Positions 1 through 5,161 of a stretch of 5,293 bases of DNA are shown one piece after another (position 1 is the first letter of the stretch; every line of letters begins with the position of its first letter). The DNA is taken from assembly GCA_012842645.1 (NCBI GenBank), contig DUSJ01000265.1:1-5293 (forward strand), given 5' to 3'. Both the position numbers and the translations under genes were made by a program. Below the pieces are notes generated by a model that ran no database searches, had not been told where the DNA came from, and worked only from the letters and a program-made list of their open reading frames with translations. The DNA comes from Clostridiaceae bacterium (GTDB lineage: Bacteria; Bacillota; Clostridia; DSM-8532).

Positions 1-552
1 AAGTTCGTTTGTGAACTTCTCAGAGGAAGTATAGAGCACCTTGGCGTTGCTGTTCTGTTCTATCACGTAATGGCCGATGGCATGCATCAGGTGGGTTTTG
101 CCAAGCCCCACTCCTCCATAGATAAAAAGAGGATTATAGGCTGTCGCAGGAGCCTCTGCCACGGCAAGGGCTGCCGCATGGGCCAGCTGGTTCCCGCTTC
201 CCTTGACAAACGTGCTGAATGTATATTTAGGATTGAGTATCGAAAGACATGAATTGGAAGAATTTTCTTCCGGAGCAGGTTCCCTGCCGGCAGGCTTTTC
301 GCCCGACCTTACAATCAGTTCTATGTCAAGATTTTTATGGGTAACATGTCTTATGGCATTCTGCAATAAATCCTTGTACCTTGACCTGATTATGCCGAGG
401 TTGAATTCGGAAGGCACTTCAAGAACAATGGTACTGCTGTTTATGGAAACAGGAACAATGGTTTCAATCCAGGTAGAAAAGCTGACGCTTGTCAGCTCTT
501 CTTCAAGAAGTTTCAAAACCGCTGCCCATGTTTCATTTATCTCAGATGCCAT
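1..552 (-). CDS. dnaA: Chromosomal replication initiator DnaA, N-terminal 184 residues (3' end outside window)
   Basis: DnaA is the AAA+ ATPase that binds oriC, melts the DNA unwinding element and loads the replicative helicase. Reading the minus strand from ATG at 552 gives 184 codons open to the window edge. Residues 1-80 match domain I ([20 protein letters not shown], then [13 protein letters not shown]), which contacts helicase and regulators. Residues 83-105 are a Glu/Pro-rich linker (domain II). From about 106 the AAA+ domain begins with [20 protein letters not shown], followed by the Walker A motif GGVGLGKT at 146-153 and THLMHAIGH. Walker B, sensors and the DNA-binding domain IV lie outside the window. 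The start is supported by a good Shine-Dalgarno (AAGGTGG, 570-564) and alignment to the usual DnaA N-terminus. The gene diverges from rpmH, as in Bacillus and Clostridia. No truncation or frameshift is seen in the visible part. Confidence 0.98.
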   Translation of the reverse strand, partial: MASEINETWAAVLKLLEEELTSVSFSTWIETIVPVSINSSTIVLEVPSEFNLGIIRSRYKDLLQNAIRHVTHKNLDIELIVRSGEKPAGREPAPEENSSNSCLSILNPKYTFSTFVKGSGNQLAHAAALAVAEAPATAYNPLFIYGGVGLGKTHLMHAIGHYVIEQNSNAKVLYTSSEKFTNEL

Positions 553-560
553 TAAAAATT

Positions 561-570
561 CCCCCACCTT
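561..570 (-). promoter_or_regulatory. dnaA ribosome binding site
   Basis: On the minus strand, AAGGTGGGGG lies 8 nt upstream of the dnaA ATG. The AAGGTGG core leaves an 11-nt spacing. It fixes the start at 552. Confidence 0.75.
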
Positions 571-592
571 AGATTTCCTGACCGTATAAATA

Positions 593-621
593 AATATATC
601 AAACTTCAAAGTCTGATTCAA
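593..621 (-). promoter_or_regulatory. Candidate sigma-A promoter of dnaA
   Basis: Minus strand: TTGAAT (621-616) is a -35 element with 4 of 6 matches to TTGACA. A 17-nt spacer follows, then TATATT (598-593), a -10 element with 5 of 6 matches to TATAAT. Transcription would start near 586, giving a short leader of about 35 nt that includes the Shine-Dalgarno. This is prediction from consensus and spacing only. Confidence 0.6.
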
Positions 622-729
622 CAGTGACTGTCTTCCTGACGGTCTGTGTTTTTATTGGGGGAAGCAGGGAATTTGGCTTACAATTCATAATATTAATGTA
701 AAAATAAAGCATCGGTCTGTCGGTTTTCC

Positions 730-759
730 TTGACTATAAGGCGTATTAGGTTATATAAT
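730..759 (+). promoter_or_regulatory. Strong candidate sigma-A promoter of rpmH
   Basis: TTGACT (730-735, 5 of 6 to consensus) and a perfect TATAAT (754-759) are separated by 18 nt. Predicted initiation is near 766, leaving a leader of about 86 nt before rpmH. Such a strong promoter suits a highly expressed ribosomal protein gene and could also feed rnpA and the downstream genes by read-through. Confidence 0.8.
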
Positions 760-780
760 ATTGAACGGTGTCCATATAAA

Positions 781-810
781 CTGTTATCCGTAAAAGCAAA
801 AATATAACAG
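781..810 (+). repeat. Inverted repeat in the rpmH leader
   Basis: CTGTTAT (781-787) and ATAACAG (804-810) are perfect 7-nt complementary arms around a 16-nt A-rich loop. They lie in the predicted untranslated leader, between the promoter and the Shine-Dalgarno. The stem has only two G-C pairs, so as RNA it would be weak. It could also be a protein-binding palindrome or chance. Confidence 0.4.
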
Positions 811-836
811 GATTTATGATAATTTAACAACTGAAT

Positions 837-844
837 GGAGGTGG
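837..844 (+). promoter_or_regulatory. rpmH ribosome binding site
   Basis: GGAGGTGG ends 7 nt before the rpmH ATG at 852. This is a near-perfect Shine-Dalgarno and supports the start of a gene of only 44 codons. Confidence 0.85.
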
Positions 845-851
845 CCGGTTT

Positions 852-986
852 ATGCTTCGTACCTATCAGCCGAAAAAAAGACAGCGCAAAAAGGAACACG
901 GCTTCAGAAAAAGAATGAGGACTGCCAACGGCAGAAAAGTATTAAGAAGAAGAAGATTGAAAGGCAGAAAGAAATTAACTGCATAA
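852..986 (+). CDS. rpmH: Large ribosomal subunit protein bL34
   Basis: bL34 is a small, very basic protein of the 50S subunit that binds 23S rRNA. The translation has 44 residues, the usual length. It begins [20 protein letters not shown], runs on through [11 protein letters not shown] with an Arg-rich stretch (RRRR, 32-35), and ends LKGRKKLTA. This is the canonical pattern (T-Y-Q-P, H-G-F-R-x-R-M, T-x-x-G-R-x-V-L). A strong Shine-Dalgarno and the best promoter of the window lie upstream. A hairpin begins at its stop codon. It diverges from dnaA and precedes rnpA, the order found across Bacteria. It is shorter than 60 codons and easy to miss in automated calls. No anomaly is seen. Confidence 0.98.
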   Translation: MLRTYQPKKRQRKKEHGFRKRMRTANGRKVLRRRRLKGRKKLTA

Positions 987-1009
987 AGACCATTTATTGG
1001 TCTTTTATT
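985..1009 (+). terminator. Short hairpin terminator or attenuator after rpmH
   Basis: AAAGACC (985-991) and GGTCTTT (999-1005) form a perfect 7-bp stem around a 7-nt loop. It starts within the rpmH stop codon and is followed by TATTC rather than a long T run. The weak U tract suggests partial termination, which would lower rnpA expression relative to rpmH while allowing read-through. Position and symmetry are seen; function is inferred. Confidence 0.55.
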
Positions 1010-1114
1010 CTATATGTATATGTATAAACAACAATATATATTAAAAAAAATTATTAATATGGACAACAAGGGGAAGAATCATTAAGTAAAACAAAGCAGG
1101 GTCATGGTTTTGGA

Positions 1115-1477
1115 ATGGACAAACTGCCTGTTTTAAAAAAGAACAGAGAATTCCAGAGGATATACAACAAGGGAAAATTCGCAGCTTCAGCCTTACTTGT
1201 GGTGTATGTCCTGCCGAACGGGCTTCCTGTGACAAGGCTTGGTATCACGGCCAGCAGGAAAGTGGGAAAAGCGGTAAAAAGGAACAGGATGAGAAGACTT
1301 ATAAGGGAAAATGCCAGGATCCTGTATAACCGTTTGGAAAAAGGTTTTGATGTGGTAATTGTCGCGAGGAAAACAGAGAAAATCGTGAATCTTGATATTG
1401 TCGGCAGGGAACTGAGATATTTGCTGCGAAAGCTGGAATTATTGAAAGACAAGGATAACAGGGAAAACGATGTTTAA
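1115..1477 (+). CDS. rnpA: Ribonuclease P protein component
   Basis: RnpA is the protein subunit of RNase P. With the catalytic RNA (rnpB, not in this window) it removes the 5' leader of precursor tRNAs in the cytoplasm. The 120-residue product has the normal family length. The N-terminus [19 protein letters not shown] (4-22) carries the substrate-contacting F-x-x-x-Y/F region. The conserved RNR segment is [15 protein letters not shown] (51-65), and [11 protein letters not shown] precedes it. FDVVIVARK (78-86) is the usual central strand. The charged tail [10 protein letters not shown] extends into the yidD overlap. ATG 1115 is the only plausible start, since no in-frame ATG, GTG or TTG precedes it at a sensible distance. 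The Shine-Dalgarno is poor (AGGG at 1098-1101, 13 nt away), so translation may be modest. No clear promoter was found in 987-1114. Confidence 0.98.
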   Translation: MDKLPVLKKNREFQRIYNKGKFAASALLVVYVLPNGLPVTRLGITASRKVGKAVKRNRMRRLIRENARILYNRLEKGFDVVIVARKTEKIVNLDIVGRELRYLLRKLELLKDKDNRENDV

Positions 1478-1685
1478 GAAATTGATCATAGGGTTGATAA
1501 AGCTCTACAGAAAATATTTGTCTCCGCTCAAAGGCAGGCCCACATGCAGATTCTATCCTACCTGCTCGCAATACGCATTGGATGCCGTAACTAAGTATGG
1601 TGCCTTAAAAGGCACTTATTTAGCTATATTAAGGATATTGAAATGCCATCCCTTCCACCCCGGAGGGTATGATCCTGTAAAGTAA
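1470..1685 (+). CDS. yidD: Membrane protein insertion efficiency factor YidD
   Basis: YidD is a small, membrane-associated protein that assists YidC-dependent insertion in the bacteria studied; its exact mechanism is unsettled. The product has 71 residues. It starts [20 protein letters not shown], an amphipathic basic segment likely to lie on the inner face of the membrane. The family block [15 protein letters not shown] (26-40) follows, then [13 protein letters not shown] (58-70). The three conserved cysteines (26, 32, 59) are all present. The start overlaps the last 8 nt of rnpA, which suggests translational coupling. An AGGG-type ribosome site lies within the end of rnpA. yidC starts 18 nt after the stop. 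The rnpA-yidD-yidC arrangement supports the assignment. No anomaly is seen. Confidence 0.97.
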   Translation: MFKKLIIGLIKLYRKYLSPLKGRPTCRFYPTCSQYALDAVTKYGALKGTYLAILRILKCHPFHPGGYDPVK

Positions 1686-1690
1686 CTGTC

Positions 1691-1696
1691 GGAGGA
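1691..1696 (+). promoter_or_regulatory. yidC ribosome binding site
   Basis: GGAGGA is placed 7 nt before ATG 1704. It supports this start and shows that yidC has its own strong translation signal despite the tight spacing to yidD. Confidence 0.8.
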
Positions 1697-1703
1697 TAAT
1701 TGT

Positions 1704-2738
1704 ATGGGAGGAATTCTTAGCGCAATTGGTCTCTTGTTCGGGAAACTGATGTATTTCATATATAATACAATTGGTTTTCACAATTATGCGCTTTCACTCG
1801 TTTTTTTCACTATCGTATATAAGCTGATCCTGCTGCCCCTGTCCATCAAGCAGACAAAATCCATGCAGCGCATGCAGGAGCTGCAGCCTGAGCTCCAGAG
1901 GATCCAGGAGAGATATAAGCATGACAGGGAAAAACTGCAGGAAGAACAAATGAAGTTTTACCAGGAAAAAGGCATAAGTCCTACATCAGGTTGCCTTCCT
2001 CTCCTTATACAGATGCCTATTATCATAGCTCTCTTCTATGTTATCAGGATGCCCATGTCTTATATGCTGGACACGCCGGCGAGGGCGGTCAGCTACATGG
2101 CTTTGGTATCGATAAGAGACGGAGATCTTCAGAATATTAAGACTGACATGGAAATAAAGGATCCTGCAAAAGATAATCTTGATGACAAGTATCTTCAGGA
2201 TTTCTTCCAGGAACTCACCAAAAGGGACGGATACGTGGAGATCAAGCTCCTGGACATAGTGGACAGGAAGCCTGAACTTGTGAACAACAACCCTTACCTT
2301 GACGATAGCTTCAAAAGGATGTTGAACGAGTTCGATCTGAAGCTGTTCAACTTCTTCAATCTCGGCGTGAAGCCCGAGATAAATCCCGGGAAGATCGCAG
2401 GAGATCCAAGGACTTACATCCCGCCGCTTATTATACTTATAATATCCGTGGCTACATCATTCCTGATGATGGCACAGATTTCCGTGCCCAACCAGGAAAA
2501 AGGAAAAGACGGCAAACAGGCCAATGCAGGCTGCGCGGGCAAAGGAATGCTTTGGATGAACCCAATCATGTCCCTGATGTTTGGATTGAGCACTCCAAGC
2601 GGGTTGTCTTTTTACTGGACTTTGAACAATATACTGTCCTTTGTCCAGACCAAGGTGATGAATACGTTTACCAAAAAGACCGATGATACCAAAAAGGAGG
2701 GGAAAAAGGTTGCAAAGGTCAATAATAAAAGAGGCTAA
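1704..2738 (+). CDS. yidC: Membrane protein insertase YidC/Oxa1/SpoIIIJ family
   Basis: YidC inserts and folds membrane proteins, alone or with SecYEG. The product has 344 residues. Visible order: a short hydrophobic N-terminus (3-24) without a lipoprotein cysteine; TM1 (about 28-47, ending LLPLSIKQTKSMQRMQ); a charged cytoplasmic coiled hairpin (about 50-90, QPELQRIQERYK); the GCLPLLIQMPIIIALFYVI segment of TM2 (96-114); a long hydrophilic region (about 123-236); TM3 (239-257); a Lys/Gly loop (263-280); TM4 and TM5 (about 283-317, with STPSGLSFYWTLNN); and a Lys-rich tail (323-344) able to contact the ribosome. Two points differ from B. subtilis SpoIIIJ as I recall it: Lys40 sits where the groove Arg is expected, and the TM2-TM3 external loop is roughly 80 residues longer. 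The tail-coding region also holds the jag Shine-Dalgarno and start codon. Confidence 0.97.
   Translation: MGGILSAIGLLFGKLMYFIYNTIGFHNYALSLVFFTIVYKLILLPLSIKQTKSMQRMQELQPELQRIQERYKHDREKLQEEQMKFYQEKGISPTSGCLPLLIQMPIIIALFYVIRMPMSYMLDTPARAVSYMALVSIRDGDLQNIKTDMEIKDPAKDNLDDKYLQDFFQELTKRDGYVEIKLLDIVDRKPELVNNNPYLDDSFKRMLNEFDLKLFNFFNLGVKPEINPGKIAGDPRTYIPPLIILIISVATSFLMMAQISVPNQEKGKDGKQANAGCAGKGMLWMNPIMSLMFGLSTPSGLSFYWTLNNILSFVQTKVMNTFTKKTDDTKKEGKKVAKVNNKRG
2694..2702 (+). promoter_or_regulatory. jag ribosome binding site inside yidC
   Basis: AAGGAGGGG lies 7 nt before TTG 2710, and the AGGAGG core (2695-2700) leaves 9 nt. It is the best Shine-Dalgarno in the downstream cluster and favours the TTG as the jag start over the in-frame ATG at 2683, which has no such site. 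Confidence 0.75.
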
Positions 2739-3351
2739 GACTGTTGACGAAGCTATACGGCTTGCGTGCGAGGAACTTGAAACTGACATCGACAATGTTG
2801 ACGTTGAAATCATAAACGAAGGAAACAAAGGCCTGCTCGGATTTATTGGAAATAAGAACGCTGTGGTGAAAGTAACAATAAAACCGGGAATAGACGATAT
2901 CATCGTGGATTTTCTTCGTCCGATCTTCGAGAAAATGGAGATAACCGCCAATCTTGATATCATCCACGAGGAAGACTGTATTACGGTGCGCCTTACAGGT
3001 GACGACGTAGGTATCGTGATAGGAAGAAGGGGCGAAACCCTCGATTCCCTCCAATACCTGCTCAGTCTTGTTGTAAACCGCAAGACGGACGGTTATACCC
3101 GTGTCATTCTGGATGTGGCCGATTACAGGCAAAAAAGAGAGAAAACACTTGTCAGGCTTGCCAACAGGGTAGCCGAAAAGGTTGTCAGGTATCGCAGGAA
3201 TGTTACCCTGGAGCCCATGAATCCTTATGAGAGAAGGATAATCCATTCGACCTTGCAGAACCATAAGTACGTGGATACCCAGAGCATCGGTGAGGAACCG
3301 AACCGCAAGGTCGTAGTCCGTTACAAGCAGGGCAACGGAAAGTATCATTAA
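2710..3351 (+). CDS. jag: RNA-binding protein Jag/KhpB (Jag_N, KH and R3H domains), TTG start
   Basis: Jag (also KhpB, EloR or SpoIIIJ-associated protein) binds RNA; in streptococci it pairs with KhpA and affects cell elongation and division. With a TTG start the product has 213 residues. Jag_N comes first (about 1-52: RSIIKEAKTVDEAIRLACEE, then NEGNKGLLGFIGNKNA). A type II KH domain follows (about 76-150), with the GxxG loop GRRG at 105-108 in VGIVIGRRGETLDSLQYLL. The R3H domain (about 151-206) has R175-x3-H179 in NPYERRIIHSTL. The TTG is chosen because a strong Shine-Dalgarno precedes it and the Jag family begins close to the ..EAKTVDEA block. The in-frame ATG at 2683 would add nine basic residues and has no ribosome site. 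It overlaps yidC by 29 nt, which suggests coupled expression. The family normally sits just after yidC. Confidence 0.95.
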   Translation: MQRSIIKEAKTVDEAIRLACEELETDIDNVDVEIINEGNKGLLGFIGNKNAVVKVTIKPGIDDIIVDFLRPIFEKMEITANLDIIHEEDCITVRLTGDDVGIVIGRRGETLDSLQYLLSLVVNRKTDGYTRVILDVADYRQKREKTLVRLANRVAEKVVRYRRNVTLEPMNPYERRIIHSTLQNHKYVDTQSIGEEPNRKVVVRYKQGNGKYH

Positions 3352-3368
3352 TAATCCGGGGAAGAATA

Positions 3369-3430
3369 ATTGTCAAGGGGACGGTTCTTCCGACAACTTG
3401 TTGTCAGGGGGGGACGGTTCCCTTGACAAT
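3369..3430. repeat. Palindromic intergenic repeat with two GGGGACGGTTC units
   Basis: The outer arms ATTGTCAAGGG (3369-3379) and CCCTTGACAAT (3420-3430) are perfect 11-bp inverted repeats. Inside, a second palindrome, GACAAC-TT-GTTGTC, spans 3392-3405. The left half TTGTCAAGGGGACGGTTC (3370-3387) is repeated with small changes as TTGTCAGGGG plus GGACGGTTC (3401-3420). From memory, GGGGACGGTTC flanked by TTGTCA/TGACAA is a dispersed repeat common in Clostridia and relatives, sometimes near IS200-type Y1 transposases; I could not check this here. No transposase is present, so if mobile it would be a non-autonomous, REP- or MITE-like unit. As RNA it could fold into a hairpin that reduces read-through from jag, but no T run follows. 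Confidence 0.75.
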
Positions 3431-3582
3431 ATTGTTTAAAGCAGGTTCTGTCTGTCATATGCGTTGCGGACTGTATTCATTACGGATCGCCATTTTGTGA
3501 AATACAGATTTGTGCTGTCCGTGCTCCGCTTAAACCGCGTGCAGACACGCCGCATAAAATTAAGTTTATTAAGGGATAGCCT
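3431..3582 (+). other. mnmE upstream leader region, possibly structured
   Basis: No coding region or convincing sigma-A promoter is visible. The TTGACA at 3423-3428 belongs to the repeat arm and has no fitting -10. Complementary segments are present: CTGTATT (3471-3477) with AATACAG (3501-3507), GCGGA (3466-3470) with TCCGC (3525-3529), and GCGTG (3537-3541) with CACGC (3546-3550). AAGGG (3571-3575), 7 nt before ATG 3583, is the likely ribosome site of mnmE. I recognise no known riboswitch. Confidence 0.4.
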
Positions 3583-4962
3583 ATGATCAACGATACGATA
3601 GCGGCAATTTCCACGGCTGTAGGCAGTTCCGGGATAAGCGTCATAAGACTGAGCGGACCCCAGGCCTTCGAAATTGCCGACAGGATTTTCCGTGGGAAAA
3701 CCCCGGTCAGGGATCAGAAATCCCATACAATCCAATACGGCAGGATCATATCCCCTGAAACAGGCGAGACGATCGACGAGGTCCTTCTGACCAAGATGGA
3801 AAGCCCCAGGACCTATACCCGTGAGGATGTTGTGGAAATCAACAGCCATGGCGGCTATACCATCGCAAGGACCCTTTTGAACATGCTGTACGAAAATGGC
3901 GCCAGGCCTGCCGAACCGGGAGAGTTCACCAGGAGGGCGTTCATGAACGGCAGGATCGATCTGTCCCAGGCTGAAGCGGTAATGGATATTATACAGGCCA
4001 GGACCGATAGGGTATCCAGGGTCGCGGTGAAGCAGCTGGAAGGATCTATCTCAAGAAAGCTTGAAGATATCAGGGAAAGGCTTATCGAACTGCTTTCCGG
4101 GATAGAGGTCAACCTGGACTATCCCGAGTATGATGCCGAAGAAGTGACTTTGGCGCAGGCCGGAGAAACAACAAAAAAGATTATCGGTATCCTTGATGAG
4201 CTCATAAAGTCATTCAGTTTCGGAAAGCTCTTAAGGGAGGGCATGGAGGCAGTTATAGCCGGAAAGCCCAACGTTGGCAAGTCATCCCTTATGAACAGGC
4301 TTGCAAGAAAAAACAGGTCCATTGTTACTGACATTCCGGGAACTACGCGGGATATTATAGAAGAATACATTAATATAAAAGGCATCCCGGTTAAGCTGGT
4401 AGATACGGCAGGAGTAAGGAAAACCGCCGACAGGATCGAGCAGCTCGGAGTCGAGAGAAGCGTCCAGGCAATTGCCGGGGCCGACCTGGCTATTGTCCTG
4501 GTCGAGGCGGGCACGCTGATAACCGATGAAGACGAGGCTATCCTGAAAAAAGTCCGGGAAGAAGGAAAGCCTTATATTTTGTGTATAAATAAAACCGATC
4601 TGATAATGGACGGAAGCAGGCTGGAAAAGCTGAAAAAGGACATGCCCGATGCCGTGTTCATGTCCATTGCGGAAGATACCGGCATCGATGAACTTGAAGA
4701 ACGCATATTCAGGTTTGCCGCCGAAAACATACATGACATGGACAACCAGGTCCTTGTAACAAACGCAAGGCATGAGAGCCAGCTGAAAAAGGCAAAGGCT
4801 TATCTTGAATCTGTTTATGCTGCATGCCAGTCGGGCATGACGCTGGACATGGTGGCCCTGGACCTTAAGGCGGCCCTGGAGGAGCTGGGTAAAATAACCG
4901 GGCATCATGCCGACGAAGATGTGATAAACGCGATATTTTCACGTTTCTGTATTGGTAAATGA
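3583..4962 (+). CDS. mnmE: tRNA uridine-5-carboxymethylaminomethyl modification GTPase MnmE
   Basis: MnmE (TrmE) works with MnmG to add an aminomethyl or carboxymethylaminomethyl group to C5 of the wobble uridine of several tRNAs, using a folate-derived carbon and GTP hydrolysis. The product has 459 residues, the usual length. The N-terminal folate-binding domain (1-118) begins DTIAAISTA..GISVIRLSG and includes TYTREDVVEINSHGG. A helical domain (about 119-215) contains the MNGRIDLSQAEAVMDII block. The inserted Ras-like G domain (about 220-380) has GKPNVGKS (227-234), GTTRD (253-257), DTAG (274-277) and NKTD (336-339). The chain returns to helices and ends FSRFCIGK, with the catalytic Cys456 of the C-[IL]-G-K motif. 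All key residues are present. A minor oddity is GHHADED (440-446) just before the end, where I would expect an ETV-like sequence. mnmG follows after 199 nt. Confidence 0.98.
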   Translation: MINDTIAAISTAVGSSGISVIRLSGPQAFEIADRIFRGKTPVRDQKSHTIQYGRIISPETGETIDEVLLTKMESPRTYTREDVVEINSHGGYTIARTLLNMLYENGARPAEPGEFTRRAFMNGRIDLSQAEAVMDIIQARTDRVSRVAVKQLEGSISRKLEDIRERLIELLSGIEVNLDYPEYDAEEVTLAQAGETTKKIIGILDELIKSFSFGKLLREGMEAVIAGKPNVGKSSLMNRLARKNRSIVTDIPGTTRDIIEEYINIKGIPVKLVDTAGVRKTADRIEQLGVERSVQAIAGADLAIVLVEAGTLITDEDEAILKKVREEGKPYILCINKTDLIMDGSRLEKLKKDMPDAVFMSIAEDTGIDELEERIFRFAAENIHDMDNQVLVTNARHESQLKKAKAYLESVYAACQSGMTLDMVALDLKAALEELGKITGHHADEDVINAIFSRFCIGK

Positions 4963-4980
4963 AGTGGGATGTGAGAGTTT

Positions 4981-5030
4981 ATAGCAGCCTGCCCTTATGT
5001 GCTGCAAAGCAGCACTTAGGGCGGGGCTAT
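4981..5030. repeat. Large intergenic hairpin after mnmE
   Basis: GTGCTGC (4999-5005) pairs with GCAGCAC (5009-5015) around an AAA loop. GCCCT (4991-4995) pairs with AGGGC (5018-5022) beyond a 3-by-2 internal loop. CCT (4988-4990) can pair with GGG (5023-5025), including one wobble, and ATAGC (4981-4985) with GCTAT (5026-5030) after a two-base bulge. In all about 20 bp pair across 50 nt. No T run follows on the plus strand, so it is not a classical terminator. It may be an mRNA-stabilising or processing element, or part of a dispersed repeat. Confidence 0.65.
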
Positions 5031-5064
5031 ATAGAAGCGGAAAGCGAGATGACTGAAGTGGGAA

Positions 5065-5117
5065 GGAGCGCAGCGGCCGAAGAATCCTAAAGAGATTCTT
5101 CGCTTCTCTCAGAATGA
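5065..5117. repeat. Dispersed palindromic repeat of the TCATTCTGAG..GCGAAGAATC type
   Basis: CGAAGAATC (5078-5086) and GATTCTTCG (5094-5102) form a perfect 9-bp stem with a 7-nt loop. Read on the minus strand, 5117-5092 gives TCATTCTGAG, then AGAAGCGAAGAATCTC. This closely matches a repeat I know from many bacterial genomes, in which the centre is usually CGAAGCGAAG. The left arm on the plus strand (5066-5087: GAGCGCAGCGGCC, then GAAGAATCC) looks like a diverged inverted copy. The family match rests on memory. Confidence 0.6.
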
Positions 5118-5147
5118 AATATAGGGCATATATAAAGAGATGGATAT

Positions 5148-5155
5148 AAAGGTGA
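5148..5155 (+). promoter_or_regulatory. mnmG ribosome binding site
   Basis: AAAGGTGA ends 6 nt before ATG 5162 and matches the Shine-Dalgarno well enough to fix the mnmG start. No convincing promoter was found nearby; TATAAA at 5131-5136 lacks a proper -35. Confidence 0.7.
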
Positions 5156-5161
5156 AATTTA

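Larger units (their letters stand above)
553..851. other. dnaA-rpmH divergent intergenic region
   Basis: This 299-nt AT-rich gap holds the two divergent promoters and both Shine-Dalgarno sites. In many Bacillota part of oriC lies here. I looked for the DnaA box TTATCCACA on both strands and found only one weak match, TTATCCGTA at 784-792 (7 of 9). Two short direct repeats are present: TTCCTGAC followed by CGT or GGT at 575-585 and 633-643, and CGGTCTGT at 640-647 and 713-720. A working origin is therefore more likely in the dnaA-dnaN gap beyond the window, though a diverged half-origin here cannot be excluded. Confidence 0.6.

Noticed and set aside
70..589. Plus-strand open frames of 60 and 128 codons
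   Set aside because: They lie opposite dnaA, whose minus-strand translation clearly matches DnaA domains I and III. They have no family resemblance or ribosome sites.
1011..1026. TATATG hexamer repeat and a possible rnpA promoter
   Set aside because: The repeat is under three units of low-complexity sequence. TATAAA at 1023-1028 has no -35 element at acceptable spacing; TTGGTC at 997-1002 is 20 nt away and inside the terminator hairpin.
1059..1085. Nine-codon leader peptide (MDNKGKNH) upstream of rnpA
   Set aside because: No ribosome site precedes it and its codons show no regulatory pattern such as a run of one amino acid. Chance short frames are common in such AT-rich DNA.
2457..3351. Minus-strand open frames over yidC and jag (about 208 codons each)
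   Set aside because: They are antisense to well-recognised genes and their translations show no domain features. They arise from the codon bias of the real genes.
3370..3420. CRISPR-like array, because two similar units are spaced by 11-13 nt
   Set aside because: There are only two units, the spacing is too short for spacers, the symmetry is palindromic and there are no cas genes. A REP/MITE-like repeat explains it better.
3423..3451. Promoter for mnmE using TTGACA at 3423-3428
   Set aside because: The hexamer is part of the palindromic repeat arm, and no TAxxxT-like -10 lies 16-19 nt downstream.
4282..4908. Minus-strand frame of about 208 codons within mnmE
   Set aside because: It is antisense to the G domain of MnmE, which carries every expected GTPase motif. 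No independent evidence of coding was found.
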